The notes under the pieces: generated by a model | Told to the model about the DNA's origin: nothing | The model's database searches: none | The model's input: only the letters and a program-made list of their open reading frames with translations | NCBI RefSeq assembly: GCF_026151205.1 | Contig: NC_087084.1 | Location: 13,545,453-13,609,452, forward strand | Direction: 5' to 3' | DNA: 64,000 nucleotides | Source of the DNA: Bolinopsis microptera | Lineage: Eukaryota > Ctenophora > Tentaculata > Lobata > Bolinopsidae | Program-made: the position numbers and the translations under genes | In this document: piece after piece, positions 49,101 through 56,224 of the stretch | How the letters are laid out: every line of letters begins with the position of its first letter | Position numbering within the stretch: position 1 is the first letter of the stretch

Positions 49101-50407
49101 TTACTTGTATCCTGACCACTATTACTTGTATCCTGACCACTATTACTTGTACCCTGACCACTATTACTTGTATCCTGACCACTATTACTTGTACCCTGAC
49201 CACTATTACTTGTATCCTGACCACTATTACTTGTATCCTGACCACTATTACTTGTATCCTGACCACTATTATTTGTACCCTGATCACTATTACTTGTATC
49301 CTGACCACTGTTGTATCCTGACCACTATTATTTGTACCCTGTGGTCGCAGTTTTCAACGTAAAATGCGTCCAATACATTCTATTTTAAAATGACTAACCC
49401 ATTCTCATTTCCCAGGTTAGTGTGAATAACATGAGTACTATAGGAAGTGTTTGGTGTCCGAGAAGAGAAGGTCTGTTACAGGATCCTATACCCGAGTTAA
49501 TGACTGAACTCACTCCAGATCTAGAGGTTTGTACTTCACTTTCACCTTGTTTCACTTTCACCTTGTTTCACTTTCACCTTCTTTCTCTCGGCCAGTCATG
49601 GGAATGTACGTCCAAATTTACAGGAAATCACCAACATCTACAATTGAACCTGTAAATTTAAGTTTATACATTTTACCTTTTCGGCCATTTTGCCATTGTT
49701 TCTATCAACAAATTTCAAAAAGAATCATACCCGAACGAATGAGTCTGGGCGATCGACAAATTTTGCCATTTTCTCATTTTGCGCGATCTACATAATTAAC
49801 ACTTTAATAGTTATAACAACGAGAACACCTCTCTCTCTCCAATACCACAGCTGTTTTCTGTAAACCTCAGGAGCTCTAAACAAACTTAATTAATAATAAT
49901 TAAACATCAGATCGGAGAGGACGAGGAGGTGGGAGCTCTAATTCACCCTACTCCCGAGAGTGTAGCCGAGCAGTTTCTCCTTCAGTTCGAAAAGGAGGAG
50001 GATCCCTTACCTCACATGTACACTTCACACGATATTAACGGTCCCATACACAGGTATTTGTTAATTAATTAATTAATTAATTAATGTTGATGTTTATATT
50101 ATTATTGAGCTGATCGTGTTATTGTCACTCACAATTCAAACAATTACAATCAAATTTGACTAGCTGGAGACTTTGATATTCATCTAATTAAGTTGAATTC
50201 GATTTACGAATATCGGTTGTTATTATGAGAAGGCATGTGTGATGTGACGATTTAATAAAATGTATCCCAAACTTCAGATTGACAAGGGAAGAACAACTGG
50301 CTGAGTTTGATTTAGAACGACAGAACAAACTCGGCAAGACAATCCATCGCAAACTCGACACCTTACAAGATCACATTCGAAACAAAGACCTTCACTTGGA
50401 CGTTTAG
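20513..50407 (+). CDS. CFAP221: Cilia- and flagella-associated protein 221 (PCDP1), complete 19-exon gene
   Basis: Exons: 20513-20585, 20935-21038, 21273-21359, 21493-21588, 21714-21814, 21947-22059, 22335-22469, 22852-22978, 23238-23362, 23591-23735, 24033-24191, 25116-25211, 25448-25677, 25856-25935, 26156-26350, 32683-32844, 49416-49526, 49911-50053, 50278-50407. They total 2,412 nt, 803 residues (human about 840). An in-frame TAA precedes the ATG. Diagnostic blocks: VPNHLLDT (about 17), MSP/ASH-like beta-sandwich repeats with IPLHAYPVLD and PSSGIIPG (about 60-240), RFPDNLNNPTAVAFVLNQKPG (about 300), WTTQLGSDPMS (about 370), LLPTFDPYMSSEW (about 435) and a basic IQ-like stretch FIRAVRKVIVTQRVAKRF (about 454). 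In the family this protein sits on the C1d projection of the ciliary central pair and binds calmodulin. The conserved N-terminal two thirds is strong; the last four exons rest on splice phase and context. Confidence 0.93.
21104..21117 (+). promoter_or_regulatory. Near-consensus RFX X-box in CFAP221 intron 2
   Basis: GTTGCCATGGATAC differs by one base from the RFX consensus GTTGCCATGGNAAC. RFX factors drive ciliary genes in animals. It lies about 590 bp downstream of the start codon. Confidence 0.4.
22960..23079 (+). repeat. Tandem duplication of the CFAP221 exon 8 end and its donor site
   Basis: The segment CCCTGGCACCAGTCAAGCA, followed by GTAAGTTATCAACAAGTT and a GTACTATAGGTACC hairpin, occurs twice, at about 22962-23014 and 23016-23078. 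This gives two identical 5' splice sites 51 bp apart (22979 and about 23030). Confidence 0.85.
24405..25077 (+). repeat. 11-bp minisatellite GTTA(A/T)CACCA(C/T) in CFAP221 intron 11
   Basis: About 60 units, with occasional GGTAACACCATGCCAT variants, end 39 bp before exon 12. Short frames such as repeated YHHVITT are artefacts. Larger blocks recur, indicating segmental duplication of groups of units. Confidence 0.9.
26351..27968. other. CFAP221 intron 15, left part
   Basis: No gene is recognised. It contains the foldback element at 27139-27389, a G/C run near 26390-26405 and AT-rich sequence. A short minus frame at 26705-26947 has no family I recognise and is probably chance. Confidence 0.6.
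27139..27389. repeat. Foldback (inverted repeat) element
   Basis: Two arms of about 105 bp, roughly 80 percent matching by eye, face each other around a 35-bp loop. Left-arm blocks ATCGATTTACCGAAACAAGA, CCATTCGGTGTCCTTAA and AATGGCTGACCAAC reappear inverted at 27284-27389. It would form a large hairpin. Confidence 0.8.
27976..31664. mobile_element. Poly-G-ended TIR element with TTCAAAT target duplication
   Basis: Direct 7-bp duplicates TTCAAAT lie at 27969-27975 and 31665-31671. The element starts with about 25 Gs and ends with 16 Cs. Next to each run lies an inverted (C/A)TCATG, then hairpin modules built of GTCCGTTTTT units around GGCAGCTATATTTTC (28012-28110 and 31532-31640). A third, degenerate module lies at 28742-28830. 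No transposase is present. The interior is a 3-kb pyrimidine-rich tract. The superfamily is unknown to me. Confidence 0.75.
28137..31210 (+). repeat. 3-kb CCT/AGG-type polypyrimidine tract
   Basis: It begins with about 45 uninterrupted CCT units (28139-28274) and continues as CCTCCTCAGTCCTCC-type repeats. Segments near 29930-30340 recur at 30580-30990 with a 650-bp offset, showing internal duplication. Long Pro/Ser/Leu-rich frames on the + strand and a poly-Glu frame on the minus strand are products of the repeat, not genes. Confidence 0.92.
31895..31983 (+). repeat. Short outlier block of the 14-bp GTAAGTAACACC repeat
   Basis: Six to seven units of GTAAGTAACACCAT / GAAAGTAACACCAT are separated from the main array at 32217 by dispersed repeat A. 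The repeat therefore inserted into, or was flanked by, an existing array. Confidence 0.8.
31984..32195 (-). repeat. Dispersed repeat family A, copy 2
   Basis: Inverted match to 1-340 (see that entry), with the C-rich end at 31984-32000 and a middle deletion. Confidence 0.6.
32217..32680 (+). repeat. 14-bp minisatellite GTAAGTAACACCCT, ends at the exon 16 acceptor
   Basis: About 33 units run to within a few bases of the exon 16 acceptor (AG 32681-32682). Almost every unit contains GTAAGT, the consensus 5' splice site core. On the minus strand it yields stop-free frames such as GCYLQGVTYRVLLT, which are artefacts. Confidence 0.92.
32683..32844 (+). CDS. CFAP221: CFAP221 exon 16 (isolated between two giant introns)
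   Basis: 54 codons, phase 0 at both ends, reading AQYGGTQCLETSEEYYLNPL ... HKFPCQML. The acceptor TCCCAG directly follows the 14-bp minisatellite. The donor GTAAGTGACC runs directly into the large minisatellite, so the exon is walled by tandem repeats 6.3 kb and 16.6 kb from its neighbours. It was recognised from splice signals, open frame and phase; its conservation needs comparison. Confidence 0.8.
32850..40679 (+). repeat. Modular minisatellite, block 1, CFAP221 intron 16
   Basis: Three unit types are mixed: TATCCTGACCACTGTTG (17 bp), TA(C/T)CCTGGTCCCACTGTTG (19 bp) and a 21-bp unit starting TA(C/T)CCTGACCACTATTA and ending CTTG. Higher-order copies are clear: patterns at 34304 recur at 35155 (851 bp), 36206 at 36619 (413 bp), and 37656 at 38679 (1,023 bp). 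Frames such as YPDHYYL, VIVVRIQ and SNSGQDT repeats on both strands are artefacts. Confidence 0.97.
40955..42200 (+). repeat. Internal repeats of the 3.26-kb element
   Basis: A segment starting AAGTTCAGACCAGTTT and containing GGGTTCCATCAACCATATT and TGGGCCCAAAACATT occurs at 40958-41220, 41274-41525 and 42097-42190. The first two are a direct repeat with about 316-bp offset. The second and third are separated by repeat family C. Confidence 0.8.
41551..41920 (+). repeat. Dispersed repeat family C, copy 1
   Basis: Starting near CAGGGTGGCCCATAAGTGAC, it shares CTACCCACACGCAACC, TTTCAGAGATTATAGATATG and GGTCAAACTTAGATTTCCTG with 51436-51800. It is nested inside the 3.26-kb TIR element. The right inverted end present in copy 2 is not seen here. 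Confidence 0.65.
43065..43090 (+). repeat. Poly-A run
   Basis: About 25 As inside the 3.26-kb TIR element. I see no retroelement body upstream that it would belong to. Confidence 0.8.
43943..47178 (+). repeat. Modular minisatellite, block 2, CFAP221 intron 16
   Basis: The same three unit types as block 1, resuming exactly after the CTAT duplication. The segment at 45245-46104 is repeated at 46105-46964 (860-bp period) almost without change. It ends where LINE sequence begins. Confidence 0.97.
47329..48192 (+). CDS. LINE ORF1 protein (coiled coil plus RRM-like)
   Basis: 287 codons from an ATG in good context (ACGATGG); an in-frame ATG 15 bp upstream is possible. The N-terminal third is novel to me. 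Residues about 65-125 form a heptad-rich coiled coil (ETVEAYKNVLTRLQGQLIEK). The C-terminal part has the RRM-like ORF1 pattern of CR1/L2-type LINEs: RNLLIFGLPEEKEE, QRIGKKKTVDSTRPVKVI, LRQSEKFKTVFLSPDRS, EQRKLRKDLVQDMKKR. In the family this protein trimerises and coats LINE RNA. The frame is intact though the rest of the element is missing, so it is a relic unless transcribed from a cryptic promoter. Confidence 0.8.
   Translation: MADLDLESINYMWNEMFTWSKETLKKFGKPYGKLKDIADAKNFNRLNKPEIVDVCGRSFEYTNYLMETVEAYKNVLTRLQGQLIEKQEQVISVQAELSACKTEQLEAMKKTVSSSVADSVKAEFQSYSSVVQSLPAQSPVISPEALTSVVKTIVAEEDRSRNLLIFGLPEEKEEKLESQVSEVLETIGIKPKVEAQRIGKKKTVDSTRPVKVITSNSLIINQILRNARNLRQSEKFKTVFLSPDRSVEQRKLRKDLVQDMKKRALAEPTKKFYIKDGQIYCADESNG
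48381..48470. repeat. Perfect 90-bp palindrome
   Basis: 48381-48425 and 48426-48470 are exact reverse complements with no spacer. The arm begins AAATTAAAAGTAGCTATGAC and the centre is GTTTATAAAC. It lies at the 3' side of the ORF1 LINE fragment. Confidence 0.97.
48588..49345 (+). repeat. Modular minisatellite, block 3, CFAP221 intron 16
   Basis: Mostly 21-bp units, with the pattern of TAT/TAC variants resembling the start of the 860-bp higher-order repeat. It ends 70 bp before the exon 17 acceptor (49411-49415). Confidence 0.95.
49416..50407 (+). CDS. CFAP221: CFAP221 exons 17-19 (C-terminus)
   Basis: Exons 49416-49526, 49911-50053 and 50278-50407 encode the acidic C-terminal 127 residues, ending HIRNKDLHLDV and TAG (50405-50407). 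Phases 0, 0 and 2 match across the joins, and all introns are GT-AG. It is placed in CFAP221 because the phase continues from exon 16 and no other gene start lies nearby. This tail is poorly conserved in the family. Confidence 0.75.
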
Positions 50408-50666
50408 AAACTTTATCTTGAATATAAGTCGCAGAATGTTGTGATTAAACGGGAATAGTTGTCCAAGAGGGTGTTGAATAAGACAGTAAATCTTAAGGTT
50501 TAAAAGTGATAACTTTGTTTGAGGGTTGAGGTTATACATCAGAAATTGGTCAAGTTTGAATTGGAATTGGAATGGCGGACTCTTTTTAGAACAATCTTCC
50601 GACAACGTACTTTCACAAACTTTCATAAAAGGTTCAACTACGTGTAAGTTATTGTTTTTACGTCGA

Positions 50667-50672
50667 AATAAA
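50667..50672 (+). terminator. Candidate polyadenylation signal AATAAA for CFAP221
   Basis: The first AATAAA hexamer I see after the stop codon, 260 bp downstream. A GT-rich element (TTAATGTTTATAGATG) follows weakly. Confidence 0.35.
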
Positions 50673-50815
50673 AATTTGCTATTTAATGTTTATAGATGTA
50701 CAGATAAGTTCTTGTTAGTAGTTCTACTATTTGCTGCTCATAGCAGCTGTCAGAAATTTATTACAACTAGTTTTATTTTATCTGGTACTGGTTGGGGACA
50801 TTTGTCCATGTACTT

Positions 50816-50996
50816 AAGTTTACATATTACGAAATCAGCCGGGGGAGCCGGGAGGGGGACGGGGGTTTCCAAATGATTACGCTAGTGTAATTTTGACACA
50901 ATACACAATAACTATGTGTAAAATTGATTATGGAGGAGGAGGGGGTGAAAAAATTGGCCAGAAAGTGATTACGTAATTTATGTGAACGCCTCCTTA
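50816..50996. mobile_element. Degenerate MITE of the TTACGTAATCA family
   Basis: The left end TTTACATATTACGAAATCAG and the right end TGATTACGTAATTTATGTGAAC are inverted, with G-rich interior runs. It is a worn relative of the element at 55567-56007. Confidence 0.6.
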
Positions 50997-51435
50997 CAGT
51001 ATAATTGCAAGTAGTTTGTCATTTTGTCCAGTATCCGACTAGTGATGTGAATTGTGAATGCAGCTCAGCTCAAAACACGGTTGAAGTGATTGAAATGGAA
51101 GATATATAGAATTAGATGTGGATTATACTGGCGGGGTATTGTTTGTTTACATTAATAGTGAGCACATGTTAAGCAGGCTGAGGAGGTGATAATTGTTTGT
51201 TTACATTTTAGGTGGAGCACATGTTAAGCAGGCTGATGAGGTGATACATATTTTGTATTATAGAAGGCGTGTAACACTTGTAACGCCTTCTTGTTACCCC
51301 CCTTTGAGGGCCCCGAATTATTTTCTGAACGAAAGCTCAAAAATAACCGAGAAATCGACCTTCTTATTAACTCATTTTGATATAAATAATAATATAATCA
51401 CAATAAAACTTTGGCTTGAATTAGGTTTCCTCACC
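50997..51435. other. No recognised gene
   Basis: AT-rich sequence with a partial direct repeat of TGTTTGTTTACATT...GAGCACATGTTAAGCAGGCTGA (51137-51186 and 51195-51242). Nothing else seen. Confidence 0.6.
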
Positions 51436-51890
51436 AAGGTGGTCCAAAATTAACTACCCACACGCAACCCTTTAATAACTCACGTAATTCTTTTTAGAAT
51501 TGCACAGAAATTTCAGAGATTATAGATATGGGTCAAACTTAGATTTCCTGAAAGTTTCGTCAAATTTAAATAATTACAGTGGGTGTGGCACGCCAATCCT
51601 TCTTTTCGCTATTGTCACCATAAAGTGAGAAACTGAGAACGCTTTCAGCTAGGAACTTCAAAGTTTCTAGGCATGTTTGGTTTGATAATTGAAGTGCTTT
51701 CCCCAAATTTCAAATTGGTTGTTTACAATTTAATCGAGTTATGACCCTTTTAAGATATTGCAGATACGTGATCTTGGCATGGCACTTATTTCAGTGATTT
51801 CGTCACCCATGTCTATAAATATAATCTCTGAAATTTCTGTGCAATTCTAAGAAGAATTATGTGAGTTATTAAAGGGTTGCGTTTCTGTCA
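51436..51890. mobile_element. Repeat family C, copy 2, with about 75-bp inverted ends
   Basis: The left arm (about 51460-51533) starts ACACGCAACCCTTTAATAAC and runs to TTATAGATATGGGT. It is mirrored at about 51806-51885, ending AAAGGGTTGCGTTTCTGT. About 270 bp lie between. No transposase. Related to 41551-41920. Confidence 0.75.
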
Positions 51891-52259
51891 TATTTTATCA
51901 GTTTCTTCAAAACGGCACAACATATTATAATCATGGTGATGTTCATTATTGTCGTGACTGTATTGCTTTGGTGGCAAGAGATTATTTTTAATCTCAGGGA
52001 ATAGTGATCGTGTCACTGATAACCTCTCCTATTCCAATGACCATAGTGCGTGATGAAGAATCACATCCTTTTCGAGGTGCTACTATTAAGCATTGTAATC
52101 TGTCCTGGGTGACTCCAGTTTAAACAGATGACGTGCAACAAAACACTATGGATCTAGACAGGCAAAGGTCGATAAAAAACCGGGTGCGAGATGCTGGCAA
52201 CTTTTCCTCTCTAAACATTTGCTGCAGAAACATCACAAAGTAACAACAAGAAACGGTGT

Positions 52260-55200
52260 GTGGCTCCCTCTGCAAGGACGGATGATACCAGTATGAAGGT
52301 GGCGGGGCAAAGCCTAAGGGACCCCCGTGGCCAGATGAGTGTTGGGAGAACACGTCATTGTAGCAGATTTATTTCTCCACAGATCACCCATGTGGACTCC
52401 GACTCTAATAAGAAACAGCCAGCGAATTATTCTAAAACAGGTCTTACATTTGGGACATGGAATGTATTATCTCTGACAAGTAGTTCAAGTCAGTTGTTCC
52501 AGCTATCAGAGAATATCTCTGAGTATAAGTTGGACTTGCTGGGTATAACTGAGACCCATATGCCTGGTACAGGATCAGAGCTACTGGATAATGGCTCCTT
52601 ACTTATTTATTCAGGGAGGACGGACGGTATAAGAAGGCGAGGTGTCGGTCTTACCCTTTCAAAGAAGATTAAAAATTCATTAATTTCCTATCTACCAATA
52701 TCTGACCGTTTGTTGAGTGCAAGGCTGCATAGTCAACACCTGAACATCTCTGTTGTTGTGGCATATGCGCCAACTGAGGGGGCTTCAGATAATGATAAGG
52801 ATGAATTCTACCAGCAGTTGTCAAGTGCATTCGATGAGCTACCCCGACATGATTTAAAATTACTGCTCGGTGATCTTAATGCTAAGGTCACATCGGACTG
52901 CAGTTCTATGTCAGGTGTCATTGGTGGACACTCGCTTCACAGCTCATCAAATGACAATGGTACCCGATTGTTGGACTTTTGCATTGCCCACCAACTTACC
53001 ATCGGGGGCACTATGTTTCAGCAAAAGGATATACATAAAGGTACGTGGAGATCACCTGATGGTCGTACTGTAAACCAAATAGACCACATCTGTATCAGTA
53101 AGAAGTTTGGAGGCTCCTTGCTAAATGTAAAAGTTTGTAGGGGGGCTGACATTGGGTCTGATCACTATTTGGTAAGAGCACGACTGAGAATGAAGCTTAT
53201 GTCAGTGAAAAAGAAGCAGGAACGTAAGCTTGAGATTCCTGCTATTGAGCATCTGCGTGATCATTCACTTGTTTCCGAATACAATATTGTTCTGAGAAAC
53301 AAATTTGACTGTTTGGAACCTGAGGTTGACCTGGAATCAATGTGGGACAACTTCAAGACAACTGTCCAACAAGCTTCCATGGAAATCCTTGGGCAAAGAC
53401 CTCGAAAAAAGAAGGACAGGCACCAATCTCAGAAGACAAAAGAATTATTGAAGAACCGTAAGGAATTTAAGCGTAAAGACCCTAATTCGAACGCTAACAG
53501 GTCAGAGTATTCTAGATTGAATAAGCTCTTTAAAAAAAGTAGCAAGGTGGACGATAACAACTGGGCACGTAGAATGGCCAATGACTTGGAAGAAGCTGCG
53601 AGAAAAGGTCAGCAACGTGAGGTATGGCAGAAGATCAATGTCATATCTGGAAAGAAGAAGAAGCAGTCAACTGCAGTTAGAGACGTATCTGGCCAGTTGA
53701 TTGCCGACCCACATGCCCAGAAAGAAAGGTGGAAAGAGCACTTCTCTAGGCTATTGAACCCTCCCCCGCAAGAGGCCAATATTTCTGACCTAGACAACAT
53801 CCCTCCGCAACCCAGTTTTGACGACCTTTCCGATTCGGATGAAGCTCCTACAAGAAACGAGATTGTTGATGCCCTCAAAAAACTCAAGAATCACAAAAGT
53901 CCAGGAGTGGATGGTATCACCAACGAGCAACTTAAATATGGACAGGATGGGTTGGTCGATCAACTAGTTGTGTTGTTCAAGAAAGTGTGGGTAGATGAGA
54001 AGATTCCTGAGGATTGGTCCAAAGGTGTTATTATCATCGTTGGAAAGAAAGGTGACACTTCTCATTGCGCTAACAACAGAGGCATTACATTAAGATCCAC
54101 AGCCTCGAAGCTCCTGCAGATGATACTCCTGCGGAGACTTAGCAATGGCATGGAAAGATTCCTCCGGGAAAATCAAAGTGGTTTTAGACAGAATCGCTCA
54201 TGTATTGACCAGGTTTATTCACTCCGCTGTATTATACACCAATGCATTGAGTATAATATCCCTCTGTATATTAATTTTGTTGATTTCAAAGCAGCTTTTG
54301 ATTCAATTGACAGGCAGTTCATTTGGAGAAGTATGCAGCACTACGGCTTACCTGACAAGTACATTAGAATTATGAAAGCGTTCTTCACTCACACAGTTAG
54401 TGCTGTTAGGGTCAATGGAGAGGTTACAGGTTGGTTTGATGTCAACTCGGGTACTGGGCAAGGTGATATACAGGGACCACCAGTCTTCAACTTTTGTTTG
54501 AATTTTTCGGCATACCTTATGGAACTGAACAAGGTCATTAGCAAAGGGGCTTTATTACAGCTGCCAGCCCCCGGGGTAGAAGAGAAACATCTTTTGGACA
54601 CTGATTACGCTGATGACATGGCTATGTTAGATAACTCAAAAGAGGGGCTGCAGGAAACCACTGACCTTCTCTGCAAATACAGTGCCTATGCGGGTCTGAA
54701 GATTAATGCTGGCAAGACACAGAGCATGGTTGTCAGCAAAAGTGCATCGCAGAGGCCGTATTCTAAAGACGACACTATGGACATCAATGTGGAAGGTCTC
54801 CCAATACAGCAGGTCAGCAATTTCACTTACTTGGGTGCAATCATCAGTGCGAATGGAACAATTGACAAAGAACTTTCAGCTCGAATTCAAAAGGCCTCTG
54901 GGGCATTCTATCAGCTCAGCAGTATATGGTACAGTCGCAACATCAAGACTCCAACTAAAATCAGGATTTACAAAGCGGCTGTTCTCACTATACTGCTTTA
55001 TGGAAGTGAGGTATGGAATACCACACAGACGCAGATGAAAAGATTTGAGGTGTTCCATCATAGATGTCTCAGGAGAATCCTGAAAATAAAATGGTTTTAT
55101 CATGTATCTAATGCTGATGTACTTAAGCGGGCTAACATCGCCCCTGTTGATACTTTCGTACGAGCAGCTAGACTCCGATGGTTTGGCCATGTGGTGAGGA

Positions 55201-55442
55201 TGCCAGAAGAAAGAATACCCAACTATCTTCTGCACTGGATCCCAAAGCATGGTAAAAGGTCAAGAGGTAGACCTCGGAAAAACTGGTTGTCATGTGTCCG
55301 GGAGGATGCAGCAATCTTCACAGGTGTCGATAACATCACGATAGAAGATGCAGAACAACAAGCTACAGACAGGGTTCACTGGAGAGGTCTAATACACCGG
55401 AGAAAGGAGTTACTTTGTGGTGCAGGCCACTCCAACGACTAG
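52260..55442 (+). CDS. RTE-like LINE ORF: endonuclease plus reverse transcriptase
   Basis: 1,060 codons without a stop. Endonuclease at residues about 60-310: TFGTWNVLSL, LLGITETHMPG, LLLGDLNAKV (about 203) and IGSDHYLVRA (about 299). Reverse transcriptase at about 535-800: HKSPGVDGITNEQLKYG, FVDFKAAFDSIDR, TGQGDIQGPPVFNF and the catalytic YADD (about 781). A C-terminal region with RWFGHVVRMPEER and GRPRKNW is typical of RTE-type and related elements. A short (AAGT)n tail follows at 55463-55478, as these LINEs end. The first 60 residues are basic and low-information, and the true start could lie downstream. All catalytic motifs look intact, so this may be a young copy. Confidence 0.88.
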   Translation: MAPSARTDDTSMKVAGQSLRDPRGQMSVGRTRHCSRFISPQITHVDSDSNKKQPANYSKTGLTFGTWNVLSLTSSSSQLFQLSENISEYKLDLLGITETHMPGTGSELLDNGSLLIYSGRTDGIRRRGVGLTLSKKIKNSLISYLPISDRLLSARLHSQHLNISVVVAYAPTEGASDNDKDEFYQQLSSAFDELPRHDLKLLLGDLNAKVTSDCSSMSGVIGGHSLHSSSNDNGTRLLDFCIAHQLTIGGTMFQQKDIHKGTWRSPDGRTVNQIDHICISKKFGGSLLNVKVCRGADIGSDHYLVRARLRMKLMSVKKKQERKLEIPAIEHLRDHSLVSEYNIVLRNKFDCLEPEVDLESMWDNFKTTVQQASMEILGQRPRKKKDRHQSQKTKELLKNRKEFKRKDPNSNANRSEYSRLNKLFKKSSKVDDNNWARRMANDLEEAARKGQQREVWQKINVISGKKKKQSTAVRDVSGQLIADPHAQKERWKEHFSRLLNPPPQEANISDLDNIPPQPSFDDLSDSDEAPTRNEIVDALKKLKNHKSPGVDGITNEQLKYGQDGLVDQLVVLFKKVWVDEKIPEDWSKGVIIIVGKKGDTSHCANNRGITLRSTASKLLQMILLRRLSNGMERFLRENQSGFRQNRSCIDQVYSLRCIIHQCIEYNIPLYINFVDFKAAFDSIDRQFIWRSMQHYGLPDKYIRIMKAFFTHTVSAVRVNGEVTGWFDVNSGTGQGDIQGPPVFNFCLNFSAYLMELNKVISKGALLQLPAPGVEEKHLLDTDYADDMAMLDNSKEGLQETTDLLCKYSAYAGLKINAGKTQSMVVSKSASQRPYSKDDTMDINVEGLPIQQVSNFTYLGAIISANGTIDKELSARIQKASGAFYQLSSIWYSRNIKTPTKIRIYKAAVLTILLYGSEVWNTTQTQMKRFEVFHHRCLRRILKIKWFYHVSNADVLKRANIAPVDTFVRAARLRWFGHVVRMPEERIPNYLLHWIPKHGKRSRGRPRKNWLSCVREDAAIFTGVDNITIEDAEQQATDRVHWRGLIHRRKELLCGAGHSND

Positions 55443-55462
55443 GAGGAGACCTTTTCAAGTAC

Positions 55463-55478
55463 AAGTAAGTAAGTAAGT
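55463..55478 (+). repeat. (AAGT)n tail of the RTE-like LINE
   Basis: Four AAGT units, 21 bp after the ORF stop, mark the probable 3' end of the LINE. Confidence 0.7.
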
Positions 55479-55566
55479 ATTGCTTCAGCTGCAGCTAATA
55501 TTACAGAACTGTAAAACAACGTACAGTGTGCACGTTTACTGAAACAGAATCTAGAAAATTGCAGTA

Positions 55567-56007
55567 AGGGTCGTTCACATATTACGTAATCAGCCGAGGG
55601 GGGGTTTCAAATGCTTACGGTTGATTACGGGGGGGGGGGGGGGGGGGGGGGGGTTTGGTCGTTGGTTACGTAATCAAAATTTTAATTTTTTACCGATTTT
55701 CGAAATACCAATTGGACAATTTTCGTTATATATGTGATCAAAATTTTCGTTTTTTAAACCAATTTTCGTTTAGTAAGTGCTTTGCGAGTCAAAAATGGGG
55801 GGGGGGGGGGGGGGGTGTCTAATCTTGATTACGTAATATAGGAGGGCCGGGGTTGGGTCTTGATTGCGGGGGGGGGGGGTCAAATTCCTTAATTATGTAA
55901 TATAGGGGGGGGGGGGGGGGTTCGGTCTTGATTACGGTTGATTACGGAGGGGGGGGGGGGGCAAAAATTGCCAAAATGTTGATTACGTAATATGTGAACG
56001 ACCCCTA
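55567..56007. mobile_element. MITE with GGGTCGTTCACATATTACG ends and poly-G interior
   Basis: The left end AGGGTCGTTCACATATTACG (continuing TAATCA) is matched by an inverted copy at 55980-56007. The interior holds at least four runs of 10 to 24 Gs (near 55630, 55800, 55870, 55905) separated by TTGATTACGTAATA motifs that echo the termini. No coding capacity. Confidence 0.85.
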
Positions 56008-56224
56008 ATAGTATCAATCTTAAACTTTCATAAAAATCTTTTTATTTTTTTCTTCTTTTAAAAGAACAATTATAATTTTATGTCACTCATAATTCACGCA
56101 TGTTTAAAGATTTAGTCTCTCTCAATATCATACACTTCAATATTAAACATTTCTTTTAACACTTAATTGAATATGATTAGTACTAGTAGTAAGTGAAACG
56201 ACCTGTTTTGTCTCGCTAGTCTGC

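Noticed and set aside
32850-49345. Dozens of overlapping open frames (YPDHYYL, VIVVRIQ, SNSGQDT, ILTTITC repeats) on both strands
   Set aside because: They follow automatically from stop-free 21-bp units; they start and end wherever a 17- or 19-bp unit shifts the frame, and they overlap on both strands.
32217-49345. CRISPR array
   Set aside because: Repeats are contiguous minisatellite units without unique spacers, in a eukaryotic intron.
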